Source: Chromera velia (taxonomy: Eukaryota > Sar > Chromeraceae). From it: a DNA stretch of 31,421 nt. The notes beneath the pieces were generated by a model, which worked only from the letters and a program-made list of their open reading frames with translations, was not told the DNA's origin and did no database searches. The translations under genes and the position numbers were made by a program. Of the stretch, positions 19,060-30,359 are shown in pieces. Position 1 is the first letter of the stretch; every line of letters starts with the position of its first letter. The DNA is taken from contig JAHBMJ010001516.1 in NCBI GenBank assembly GCA_018398765.1, forward strand, positions 2,501 to 33,921, read 5' to 3'.

Positions 19060-21712
19060 CTAGCTAGGCGGCTGGAAAAGCACTGGGGGCGGACTGCCTG
19101 GCGGCCGCGTTGTAGCAGGGGGTGCTCCATGTGCCGGCGGGGGGGCAGGTCTTGCGTTTGAATTTCCCGGGGGTCCCGGTTGGCCCCTTGCTCGTACTGT
19201 TGACGAGGGGGGCGGAGGGGGCGGTGGAACCTGCAGTGGAACTGGACGTGCGATTGCGACTTTGGGTATGGGGGGTCTCTGGGGGGCTGTTGCAGGGGGC
19301 TGCTGCGACGGCACGGAGACAAATTGACCCGACGTTCCCCCTGATGGTCCCCGGGGTTGCGAAGAGTTAGCAGCAGTGGCTGGGTGGGTGGGTGAGGCTG
19401 CTTGTGAGTGAGGAGGGGGAGACGGAGAAGGGGATGAGAGCTGCGATGAAGGGGGAGGGCGGGCACTCACAATCCCATTCGGTCGGATCTGTGCGGGGGG
19501 TCGTTGTTGTGGATGTGCGGGTCCGTGAGCGGGGGCAGAGGCTGGTGCTGAGCCTGCATGTGAGGTTGCGGGTTGCGCTGCATCCGCTGAATTTTGAGAA
19601 GCACTCGCAGACTGGGGTCCCGTGGGCGTCTGCAACCGTACCTGGAGAGTGGTCAGGCGTTGTTTGACGGCATCTGAATCTCCCGGCAAAACAAGAAAAC
19701 TCTCCCACCGGCTATCGTCCTTAAGAAACCGGGACATATTGAAAGCCTTCCTACCAGGCATCCTCGCCTGGTGCTCTGGTGTCAACTCTACCCACTGCTG
19801 TAAGACAATCTCTCTCAAATTCACGATCTGTCCCGACAACAATTGAACGCTCTTGAAAGGCTCAAGGACGTTCGAAGAATTGTTCGGCCTGTACGTCTGA
19901 ACAAGCAAATCCTCTGTCACCCTATACATTTGCTGCGTCTGACCCACACCCCTTGCTGTACTGCTCCCTGCTCCTCCCCCCCCTCCCCCGGGCGCTTTGT
20001 GTTCCCCTCCCGAGGCAGAGCCAGAGGAAGCGGAGGGTTCCGCAGAGGAGGAATTTGTCGGGGGGGGGGACGGAGACGGAGAGGGGGGCTGAGACGGGGG
20101 GGAAGATCGTTGAGCTACTGCGGCTCCTGAAGAGGGCAAAGCAGCAAGCCCCCTCCCCGCTTCTTTGGTCTGTGGCTGCCCCTGGGGTTGCACATTCGGG
20201 GGGAACGGCCTGCTGGGTGGTGGCCCCGTCGGACGCTGCTCAGACTTCTCCTTGTCCTGCTGTGGGGGTCTGTTCTGGTTCGTTCCGGATGGCTGCGATG
20301 GTTGTGGCTGCACACAGCAAAGAGAGGCCAAAGGAAGTGGATGGAGGAAGAAGAGCACATGCATGCACCCGGGGCAGAAGAGCATAAAGAGGAAGAGAAA
20401 AGCAAGGGAGGGAAGGGTGGGAGGAGAGGGAGAGAGAATACGAAAGAAAGGAAACGAAGACAGGGAGGGCGGGAGGAAGAAATGAATGCCCCTTTCAGAC
20501 TGTAAAACTTCGGCAGCATGCAACTGCAACGCAACAAGAATGACAGGAAATACACAGGTACCGCTCTGTGCTATGCTGCAAGACTATAGGCTCCTTGGTT
20601 GTCTGCCCGTCCAATTGGCACAGCAGCGCTCAGACTGCTGGGGCATAGGGGAATGTTTACGAGGAAATGGCGAGGCGCTTCTTGGCAAAGCAGGTGTGAT
20701 GCCGCAAGCAGATAAAACTGACAGAAAAAGAAAATGACAAATACATAGAGGGCCATGCCTCACACACCTGAGGAGCGGTTTGAGCGACAGGGCGCGGAGG
20801 GGGGGGTCGGAGATTTTCGAGCGACTGCAGAGGCGCATGGAAGGAACAGAGAGAGAAGAAGGGGGGAGGGGGGGACACACACGTCCGTACAGGCCGACGG
20901 ACAGGCAGGAGAATGCGTGCGCGAATCTTTTGATGCACACACAGAATCCAGGCAAAGAAAAGCGGCAGACAACTCAGATACAGAATTTCCTTTCTTTTCA
21001 GATCGACACAAATGCCGACTGGAACAGCCTCAGTCTCTCTCGCATATGCATGGAGACACGCGTTTTTGCGCGTTTTCGTTTGCCCCCAATTTGAATTTGT
21101 CGGTCTCCCTGACTCTCTCTCTCTCTCTCTCTCTCTCTGTTTCTTCGGCTTCGTGTAGCACAGCAGGCTTGCGTGCACTCACTGAGTGACTCAAACGAAC
21201 AAACAAACAAACAAAGAAGTACATGCATCATGTCGTCATCTCAACGGATCCTCTGTCAACACACACAACCCCCGAACGAACGAACACCCTTCCTTACCTT
21301 AGTGACACGCAGCGGACGCCGCATGCTGCCCTCTTGTCTCGTGATTCATCTTTTATCTCTCTCGCTCTCTGTCCCTCTGTCCATTCACCTGTTTAGGTGT
21401 CCGTCCTTCCATCTTTCTTTCTATCCTTCCGTCCTGTGTTTGTTTCTCTGCCTGCCTTCCTCTTCGTAGTTCAAAACTCTTCTTCCACCCGATTGCCATT
21501 TTGCTTTTGTGTCCCGCCTCTTGCACGCGATGTTTCTTCTTTCCAAACCCTCCTTCGCCCAAGTAAACAAAGAAAGAAAAACCATACAGCGTCTGTTCCA
21601 ATTCTCCTCTCTGACCCTTTCAAGCGCCGCCGCTTGTCTGCGTTTCTCTTGCACCTCCGCTGACAAATTGCCCTTCACGAATCTCCAAGCCATCAGAGCC
21701 TGCACAGACAGG

Positions 21713-21776
<64 letters not shown>

Positions 21777-23498
21777 AAGAGAAGGGTGCAAAAAAAGAGA
21801 GAGCCTCGCTCAAAATACGGAGGGAGGGAGGATAATCACTGGACGTGGCTTGATGAAGAGGCGAAATCTTCCTGTCGTTTGCCTTCCTCGGAATAGACAA
21901 ACAGGGCATCTTTCGGTCGGAAGCACCAGCAAGAAATACTTTCCATGTGCCACACATGCAGAGAAAGAATGGGAGAGATGCACAGGCAGCAACATGCAGC
22001 ACGCACACACACGCGCGCGCGAGAGAGAGAGAGACATCAGAAATCCATGGGAGGTCAATTTGGTTCTCAAACGGTAGGGAGCCACAACAACACGAGAAGG
22101 GAAACACATCGCTGCGAGATAAGAATAGACCAAAACGATATGCCTGCACACAAGCACAGGGATGTGTTTGAGCGCCATAACAAAAAAGGCCGTCTGACTC
22201 ACCGCTTCGGGTTCCAAAGGAGCCACCAGTCCCGCCTCCCCGAGGTCATCACTCACAGCATGATGACTCAAATTCACACCAGGCACAGGGACCTCTCCCG
22301 AGGCCTCCAACGAAGCTCCCACCCCAGACCCACAAACCCCTGCTGCATCCCCGGACGAAGAGGAAGAAGAAGACCCCGACTCCACCTGAGGAGGAGACGG
22401 AGACGGATTTCCTTTTACCTTGTGGCTTTGCCAGAGCAGCCATTCAGGTTCGGGGAGGGGGGGGAAGGGCCGATGCCTCTCGTGCGCCTTCTTCTGACTC
22501 TGTTCTGCCGAAGAGGACGCAGAGGAGGAGCAAGAAGACGCTCCTCCCGTTCCTTTTTCCTGTTCTCGGTCTGCCTGCGCCTGACGCGCAAGGGCTGGGA
22601 GTATCCTCTCGTCTGGAACCAGAGGAGACCTGAGGCGGGAAGCCACGGCGGCTCGGCAAGAACCTGCCGCGATCTGATGACCGAATCTCGAGGCCTCTGC
22701 CACTGCAAGCATACGCGCGGACGAACAAGAACTAAAATGCGTACGTATGTTCCTGGCATTTTTTGGGTTCGCGTCAGCAAGTGTTTTGAGAACCTGTCTT
22801 GAAGGCCGCGTCGAGTGCAGAGTCAACAACTGGGGCACAGCGTGTGAGAGGTCAGGTACAATGTGGGCCGACAGAGGAGACGGTATGGAGTGTTAGATCT
22901 AGAGCACCACAGTCTGTGAATTGTCAGAGAAGCTCGAAAGGTGGAGAAGCAAAGAGAAGCAAGCTTGAGTGACTGACGTTTCTCGGCCACAAGCGCGTGA
23001 TCACCGCTCCTAACGGCCTCAGATGACAAATAAGTCTGGTGGTACGGAAGGAGTGCGTCTACAAGATGCCCGAACGTGGGGGTGTCCCGCGAAAAGACCT
23101 CCAGGCCATCCATGAAGAGGTACCTCATGTCCTCTCTCTCCTTTTCTGCGCACCTGCAGAACAAAAAATGTGCAGGGAACGGGAAAAGGATGTCAAAAAT
23201 TTAGCAGGAAAGCGGCGCGAAACAAAAAAAAACGAATCGAGGGGGCATTCCGGACTGACAGTTTCCTTCTCTTTGCAAATTTGTTTTCGATTTCGGAGAG
23301 CCTCTTGAAGGCTTCAGAAAAGTCTGGAGGGATACCGGAAGTGTCCTGAGTCTTCTCCTCCTCTTTTTTGACAAGAGAGGAAACGCTGGAGGGGAGGCCA
23401 TTCTGAATCTGCTTCTGTCCCTCTGGAATGCGCTCTTCGTCTTTTCCAAGTCTGTCCGAAGTGGAAGGCGCAGATGTCTCTGTGCCATTTAACTGCAT
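19060..23498 (-). CDS. GLTSCR1-domain-like protein, putative SWI/SNF (ncBAF-type) subunit, six exons
   Basis: Exons, 5' to 3' on the minus strand: 23498-23260, 23153-22978, 22702-22203, 21699-21616, 20824-20768, 20307-19060. They sum to 2304 bases: 767 residues plus TAG. The start ATG is 23498-23496. At residues about 60-138 a basic helix (RLSEIENKFAKRRK) leads to FSRDTPTFGHLVDALLPYHQ, split over exons 1-2. This resembles the GLTSCR1 domain (BICRA/BICRAL, plant BRIP1/2), whose hallmark is D-x-x-TPF-x-x-x-x-DA-x-x-RLLPYH; here the Phe follows one residue later and the Arg is missing. The domain tethers such proteins to the BRM/BRG1 ATPase of the ncBAF remodeller. Residues about 479-578 form a second ordered segment (YRVTEDLLVQTYRPN to LTTLQVRLQ) of unknown fold. 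The rest is Pro/Ser/Gln-rich and disordered. A nuclear role is inferred from the motif. The exon model is firmer than the family call. Confidence 0.72.
21109..21138. repeat. (CT)n microsatellite in an intron
   Basis: Fifteen CT dinucleotides in the intron 20825-21615 of the minus-strand gene. Confidence 0.95.
21715..21772. repeat. (AC)n(AG)n compound microsatellite in an intron
   Basis: About fifteen AC and thirteen AG dinucleotides. Read on the minus (coding) strand this is (CT)n(GT)n ending about 15 bases before the acceptor at 21700, so it may serve as polypyrimidine tract. Confidence 0.95.
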
Positions 23499-24394
23499 TG
23501 CTGAAGGAAGGAATAACGTCTCTGAAAAGTAAGTGGGGGCTCAACAGAAGAGATAAAGATGATTCTTTTCGAAAAATCAAGAACTTCACAGAGCAATTGA
23601 TCCGGCTTTCTATCACGTAGAAAGTTTAGTTCGGCCTGCACAAATATGCACAAATCGTGCGTTTACTTTGAGCAAGCATCGCTCAGCTGACAGCACTTGT
23701 CGTGCAAAATCTCACATGCAGTTTCGACGAGTCATTCAAAAAAAGTGATTCAAGGCCCCGGAAAATTTGCGCGGGTGGCACGTTTCGCAAACTTTTCCCA
23801 TTCTGAACCGGTGCTGATAGGCGTTCGCACGAAGCTTCCTGCAGACCGATTCAGGAGACGGCTTTTTTTGAGGCTGTATGGATACGGCCATAGTTGACAT
23901 CACACGACGCAGTTTAATGTGCCGTTTGTGGACCCCACGAAGAATACCGACCGAGCGGGCATTGCATTGAGAACGTTCCGGTAGATGCTCTCGCAACGTA
24001 CAGGGAAAAGTAGACACTGTCCGTCGTCGCTTTACAATTTCAAACCAAAAGTTCGTTGCGCAATTTTCGTCTCTCAATTGAGCCGTCTCCTGACATTGTT
24101 CCTTACTTCTTTCTCTCGCTTGTTCGTAAACTATCTTCTCCAGTCTCCGACAAGCAATAGACGGTGATTCTACTGAAGTGCAAAGATGCAAGACACCTCC
24201 CGGCAGATGCACGAGGTTGCAGCAACCTTGAAAAAACGATCCGTCCCAGCAAAAGAAAAAGAAGACGAGAGGCAGACTGAGGCGGTCCGTCCACGGCTCT
24301 CTTTTCGTGTGTAGCTGCCTCTCTTCGTCTATGTGATGAGGCAAGCGAGCAAGGCACTGCGTGTACGCGCGTGAAAGAGCAACCGAGAGAGAGG

Positions 24395-24437
<43 letters not shown>

Positions 24438-24836
24438 ACCAGCCGTCCGTCCAGAGACGGACCGAGCTTGACTGTCCCTCCTGCATTGTTGTGCCCTCTT
24501 CATTTCTTTTTTCTTCCTTTCTCTTTCTCTTCCTCTCTTTCTATCTCTCGCCCTCTCCCTCACTCTCTCACTCACTTTGCTTTTTTCCTCTTCTCATTTG
24601 CTTTCTCTGCCACCTTCTTTCTCTGTCTCGCCCTCCCCCGCTCTCTATAGAGCATTTGTTTCCACGCTTCCGTCCCTACTTCATCGCCCGCTTTCCTGTT
24701 ACACACGTCGTCGGACCTTTCCTGTCCATTCTCTTCCTCTCATTCCTCGCTCCTTCCTCTGATTTGCATCCCGAAGAGAAGAGACACACAGAGCATAGAA
24801 AGACTTCAAAATGAGGGAACAAAAAAACAACAACAA
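23499..24836. promoter_or_regulatory. Divergent intergenic region between the GLTSCR1-like and single-pass membrane genes
   Basis: About 1.3 kb separates two start codons that face away from each other, so both promoters probably lie here. 23500-24370 has balanced composition and no supportable exon. 24388-24434 is (GA)n and 24500-24760 is CT-rich. No defined element is assigned. Confidence 0.45.
24388..24434. repeat. (GA)n microsatellite
   Basis: About twenty-two GA dinucleotides with one GGGA interruption at the left edge. Confidence 0.95.
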
Positions 24837-26978
24837 ATGTTTTCCTTTCCGCAGGCCTCCGACCCCCCCACGGCCTCTCACCCGAGTCCCGCGCTCTCTC
24901 CAAGGGGTGCTGCGAAGACCAAAGCAAGAACGGCCGCCACCAAGCAGACAGAGAAAAACAAAATCAGTGCGAAAATTGCAAAAGTCAGCATGTGGACGGG
25001 ATGCTGTTCTTTTCTCTTCCCTTCTTGACTCTTATCTTCTTCTACACGCTTTTTTTATTTCACGTTTTCCGATCCACTTGCACTCTTTCAAGTCGTTCTT
25101 TGTAGAATTGAAATCACTGTCTCACCTTATGCTTCTCCCGTCTCTCGCATGGTTTACAGAGAAGAAAACCCGGGGAAGAAACGGAAAAGAAGAAGAAGAA
25201 ACAGAGACAGGGATACAAGAAAGCGAGGATCATTTTAGAGATTTTCACAAAAGCGATCGATGTATTGAATTGACGTGTCTTTCGCTCTCCTTTTCTTTCT
25301 TGCAGGCAAAAAGGGCGCGCAGCTCCTCTTTCCGATTTCCTCTACTGGTGGCCCTTGCGGGCTTGATAGCGTTGATCGGCACAGGCGCTCTGTACGGACG
25401 GTCCCTCTGGGGGGGGGGCAGGGCGGGAGAAGGCGAGGTGGCTGTGGGGAAGAGGTCTGTCGCGGAGACGGAGGGTGTGACCTTTACGGGAGAGAATGCA
25501 GTCGACCATTTGATTGAGAAGCTCAAGGAGACGGCAACGATCGTGAGTGCTGAGGGATTCCCTGGGGAGACGGCACTCGAGGGAGCCGTGGGGTCTTCTC
25601 TGGCTTCAAAGTCTCCCGTCTCCTTTTTTGTGGTGGGAAATGTGAAGGAGGGAGTAGAGGAGACGGCAAGGCAGTTGAAGGAGGGAGACGGCCTGAATTG
25701 GGCCTCCTCATTGACGACGCACACGTTTGTGTATGGGAAGGGGAACGAGAAGGAGGACTTGACTTTTGGCGATGTCGTCGAGACGTTGTCCGAAAAAGTT
25801 AACAAGAATTCGAAGGGTACTGTGAACATTGTTGTTCTGACTGTACGAACAGAAGGAGGAGATATCGATAAGGTCGGTCAGTGCTGAGTTGTGGACTGTT
25901 CTTACTTTGTTCAGAGCTTTCGTAAAGGAAATCTTGCGTACATTCATTCCCTTCAGAGTCTCCACTGGCAGTGGAACGATTTGTCTCTCTCTGTTGTTGT
26001 GGTTGGAAGAATCCCGACTTCACGCACTCACGCAGAGCTCAAATGGTCTGTCCGTCTCTCCCAAATGCTCCCTTCCTCGATCCCTCCATGGCTCAGTCAA
26101 CAGTCACCTTCATTTCCTAGAGGCCCTCCACAATTAAAGTTAATGTCTTCTCTTCAAATGAGAGTACCGACCGGCCTACACTTCTTTGCGGGGTGTGTCA
26201 AAGGAAGACGAGTTTACTTACAAATGAAAGAAGACAGAATGAATGAAGTCATGAATGAAGATCAAATCCTCTCACTCACTCACTTATTTGTGCCTGCAGG
26301 CCTCTCATTTGAACAACCTCCACGTGCTGTCCTCCGTCCTGAAGTCGCACTCCTCCCGTAAGGGCAGTCCGCTCTCTGCCGTTGTGTTCATTGAGGACGC
26401 GCCTGTTTTCATCAGGGGCCTCAGAGAGAGGGTGGGCAATGCAGAGGAAGTCGAGGTCTTGCTGGATCAGGCAGCAAAAGACTGGACGCAGGGTCTGGAG
26501 ATGGCAGAGAGGGCAGGGAGGGGACCGACAGCGCTCTTGATGGGAGGGCAGGGGGCAAGCAAAGACACGTGGAGAAAGTTGAACGCTGTCGCTCTCGCAC
26601 AGAAACTACAGATGGTGATGGACAGGGAGCTGTCGGAGAGTCTGGAGAGTGTCAGGTGGGTGGGTTTGTCTTTGTGTCGACGCATAAGAAAAAGAAGAAG
26701 GAAAGGGAAGAGAAACAAGATGGCTTGATCGTCCGTTCCTCCCTCCCTCCCTCTCTCTCTCTCGTCTGTCTTTCTCTCGGCTGAGGGGGCAGTAGCCGTT
26801 TCTTACGCTAGTCGTGCACTCTTTTGCAAAGTCAGCTGCTCACAACTTCACCTTTTTCTTCGTTCCACAGTTTTCGCTCCCTCTTGGCTCTCAGGCGTGG
26901 TGGTGGTAGGTTTTTCGCGAGAAAGCTCTGTCTCCATGTGCGTACATGTGTGTATGTGCGTGTGTGTGTGTGTGTGTG

Positions 26979-27052
<74 letters not shown>

Positions 27053-27883
27053 CGCGCGTGCGTGCGTGTGCGTGCGTTTGTGAATGGGATTTTCTTTATG
27101 GCTGCATGTTTTCCATTTTCTGTGGGAGTCCATACAAACGCATATAAGTATGCTTGTACATGTCCATGTATGTCGGGCAGGCATGAGGTCTTCGAGAAGG
27201 CGAGGCTCACCCATGCCGAAGTCAAAGCTCTGCGCACGATCTTCGACAAACTGAGACCTTCAGCTACCGCAGCAGCCAAGAGCTCCATCCTGGGCTCCCA
27301 CTTCAGTCTCCAGTCAGCTGCCCGAGACGTTTTCGGAAAAGATTTTAGAGAATCTGTCCCGAAGAGCGCGCGTGTGCGTCTGGTGCTGGACGGTATTGAC
27401 ACGGTGATCTCAGAAAAGCTTTATGAGGTCACCGAGGCGTGGGACATCCGAATGATCTCCACAGCAACCAAGGCGTTCTTTGAAGAGGAAGGCGGAATCC
27501 TCCCCCCTGCATGTACCCTCCCCTCCCCCCCCTCTTTCCTCGCCCCCCACTTCCTTTCCATGAAAGCTGCTGAAACACTGAAAAAATTGGTTCGTGAGGC
27601 GATCGAAGAGGATGACGAAAAGAGCTTCGGGAGTGCTGAGGCAAAGAAGGGCAGTGGGGTGACTAGTGTTCTTGCAGGTCTAAGAAAGGGGGTGCTGAAA
27701 GAATTGGAGTCCGAGTTCGACACTCTGTTGAAGGCTCGAGCGGAGAAGAGGTCTCTTGATTTGATTGCATGCGCAGACGCTGAGAATGCATGGATCCCTT
27801 CTATCTCTGCCCTGCAGCGTCTTGAAGAGTCGTTTGAGAAGACGTTGAATGACGTGAAGAAAGAGGCTGCGGGAGAGCGTTGA
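24837..27883 (+). CDS. Single-pass (probably type II) membrane protein, four exons, family unknown
   Basis: Exons 24837-24983, 25306-25872, 26300-26655 and 27181-27883 join to 590 residues plus TGA. The ATG at 24837 is in frame, but an acceptor-like GCAG at 24851-24854 means an upstream first exon cannot be excluded. Residues 1-59 are Pro/Ser- then Lys/Ala/Arg-rich (KTKARTAATKQTEKNKISAK). A single hydrophobic helix at about 60-79 (LLVALAGLIALIGTGALYG) follows, and its basic N side suggests type II topology. The long C-terminal part has alternating strand-like blocks (SFFVVGNV, NIVVLTVRTEGG, LSAVVFIEDAP, TALLMGGQG), suggestive of a Rossmann- or AAA-like fold without a Walker A motif, then helices to the end. 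A basic tail, one helix and a lumenal inactive AAA-like domain would resemble torsin cofactors of the LAP1 kind; this is only a structural guess. A direct splice 25872 to 26300 is preferred over including 25917-26140, whose acceptor lacks GCAG. Confidence 0.78.
26957..27070. repeat. (GT)n(GC)n microsatellite in intron 3
   Basis: Long GT run with GC interruptions and a (GC)n block at about 27045-27058. Alternating purine-pyrimidine sequence of this kind can adopt Z-DNA. Confidence 0.95.
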
Positions 27884-30359
27884 GTTTGGGTGAGAGACGC
27901 TAAGAGAAAACAAAAATGGAAACAGGGGCGAGGAGGGAGAAAACCGATGGTCCTGCTGTCAGAAAGAGAGAAGAAGAGATCGAGTTGCAGACGAATCTAT
28001 TTACTTCCACTTTTCTCCCAGAATGCAGGCTATATATTTAAGCTCATTGAAAGCATGGGGCTTTGTGACTTCCCCCATCTTTTCTCCTTTTAATTTGTCT
28101 TGGGAGCGATATAATTAATACATGCTTTTTTGCTTCTCAGTCCGTACAGACACAGAAAGAAAATCATGGCGAGACCATGGGACAGACGGACAGAGACATG
28201 GGTACGGACACTGTGTGCCCCTCATCAGCTACAAGCGGACAGAGGAAGAAGAGGCAATGAAGGAACAGAAGGAGTGAAAGAAGTGAGGAAGGAAGGGAGA
28301 ATGGGAGTACTTGAGTGAGTCTCTCAAGTCAGTGAGAGACTCCTCACTGACTCGCTGACCGACTTTCTGTCCATGTCTTCCCACTAGCCTCCCTCTCTCT
28401 TTGATTGTCTGAATGCCTTCTGGCGTTTTCCCCTTTCTCTGAAGGCTCGTCGGCCTCAGAGTCTTATTTTCTCTATTGCCTCTCCTCGGAGCAATTTGTG
28501 AAAGGGCACGGAAGAGAGCAGGAATGAAGGGAAAAAAAGAAAGCTTGCAACAAGACAGATGTCATCGAAGATCGACCACATTGAGAACACGCAGAAAGAA
28601 ATCGAACGGATCGATGGAGGACTGTTTTGTTTGTCGAGGGACATCAGTGAAGGCGCGAACTGAATTGTATTCTTGCAAGAATCATCCCTCCTTTCTTTGC
28701 TGGCACTTTGTTTGTCCAACCGACGCGCTTGGTTGTCACTCTTTTGTGATTTCTGTGCAAGGATGCACGCACACAATAGATGCATGCCCTTAATTTGCTC
28801 TGCATGTGCATTCCAACCCGGGTCAATCGATTGACTGCATGCCGTGTATTCATCGTGCAGTCAGTCGCTGCTTGCCTTTCTGTCTGTCAGTCTGTCTGCC
28901 TGCCTGTCTGTCTGACCGTTTCTTCATGGACAACTTGCCGAAGTTCCTCACTGAGTGTCTGTCTGCATGACCATCCGTCCGTCCGTCTTTCATTCCATTT
29001 CTCTCACCTCCTGCCGCATCTGTCCCCATCTGCGTTCGTGTATTTGCATCATTGCGTGTCTGCGTATCAGTGTAAGAGAAGAGATGTGCAGACTCTCAAA
29101 GTGCGTCCGCATTCCACATGCAGTGAACTCGTTTTTATCGATCTGCATCTCTCACTCAATCGTCACAAGCAGGGGCGGTATTACGCCGACATCAAGACTG
29201 CCAGTGACTTTAAATGATACGAATCAAGTTCATAGATGAAGTAACGATTCAAGTTCCGAGTCAATCGAGTTCATACTAAGCATGCATGGATAAAACCATC
29301 GGTAGATTCCTAGGTAGATTCGGTACATGCATGCCACATGGAAGTGAGACCTGACCCTATAGCTACCTATAGCTACAGTTAGGACTGATCTAGCTCTATA
29401 GATTCCCTAGCTACTAAATTTAATTTTATGCAGATCTAGCATGATCTACCTATTCATGCAATGAGGCTAAGTTGAATAAGCTAGACAATGAATCTACTCA
29501 TAGGTCTACAGGATTACATTGTGTTCGGGGCCGTAGCCCTGGACCTGCGTGCCAGTTATCTGACATCCGCCTTGCACTATATATATATATATTTATATAT
29601 ATATATATATATATTTATGTACATTACTCCACAGCATGCACGCATACATGCAACGACATATCCCATCACGACACATGTATATAGAATTAACACTAGAAAT
29701 AAAATAGAATATTATAAAAAGTTATTTAAAACTTCCAGAAAAATTTAAACTAAATTGGGTTTTGAAGTTTACTAAACTTTTAAAAATTAAACTAGAAATT
29801 AAATTTGAATATAAATTTTTATGTATATGACATATAAAGAACTATAGACTTAGTAGCAGCACTGGCAGGGGGCACCGTTATACCAAGTGGGGTAAAAGAC
29901 GTTCGTCGTTCATATGCGAACCTGCCAGTTTCATGTAGAAAGTCAAAAGGCTTGCGGCTCGAGAAGTAGAAGAGTTTAAAAAAAAAAAAAATAATTGATT
30001 TAGGATTGATTGACTGACAGATCCCTTTTTCTTTCCCTTTTCTAATATTAAACGCAAACATTCCCTTGCCTAACGTTAGGAGTATCTGTAACTGAATAAG
30101 GATAAAGATGCCGCATTATAGTCATAGTCACTCAGTGTCTAGTGGCAATCGCTGCCAAAACCTAGTTTGCTGTTCAGCTCTGTCCCTAGCTCTGTCCCAC
30201 TGGAATGAATGCTAGAATGAATGTGCCATGTGGCCTGTAATAGGCCCTGTATATGGGAAAGTGGGACAAAATCAAGTCATGCTCATGTACCTCGACATCT
30301 TCTGCGCACAGCGTGAAGCCGCTTCAACTGCACGCCGCAGTGTGCCCTTATTCATACCT
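27884..30359. other. Gene-poor spacer, AT-rich in its second half
   Basis: 27884-28860 has balanced composition. A Cys/His-rich frame at 28612-28793 (MEDCFVC start) lacks family or splice support. 28862-28916 is CTGT-rich. A weak exon-like stretch at 29090-29217 follows a GTGCAG and reads TLKVRPHSTCSELVFIDLHL before a stop, but no partner exon was found. 29220-30260 is AT-rich with (TA)n. No gene is called. Confidence 0.6.
29578..29618. repeat. (TA)n microsatellite
   Basis: TA run with two TTTA interruptions in the AT-rich block. Confidence 0.95.

Noticed and set aside
21810..22838. 342-codon minus frame as a separate gene
   Set aside because: Its 5' part conflicts in frame with the upstream exon, but splicing 22978 to 22702 in phase 1 removes the conflict; it is exon 3 of the GLTSCR1-like gene plus intron.
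25917..26140. Possible extra exon (SFRKGNLAYIHSLQSLHW start) in the single-pass membrane gene
   Set aside because: The acceptor TTCAG lacks the local GCAG rule, no donor keeps frame with 26300, and direct splicing 25872-26300 is in phase.
28612..28793. Cys/His-rich frame suggestive of a small zinc-binding protein
   Set aside because: Spacing fits no known zinc finger, there is no splice support, and the 3' part is generic.
29090..29217. Exon-like stretch after GTGCAG ending in TGA
   Set aside because: No upstream exon or start could be joined to it; kept only as a note in the spacer entry.
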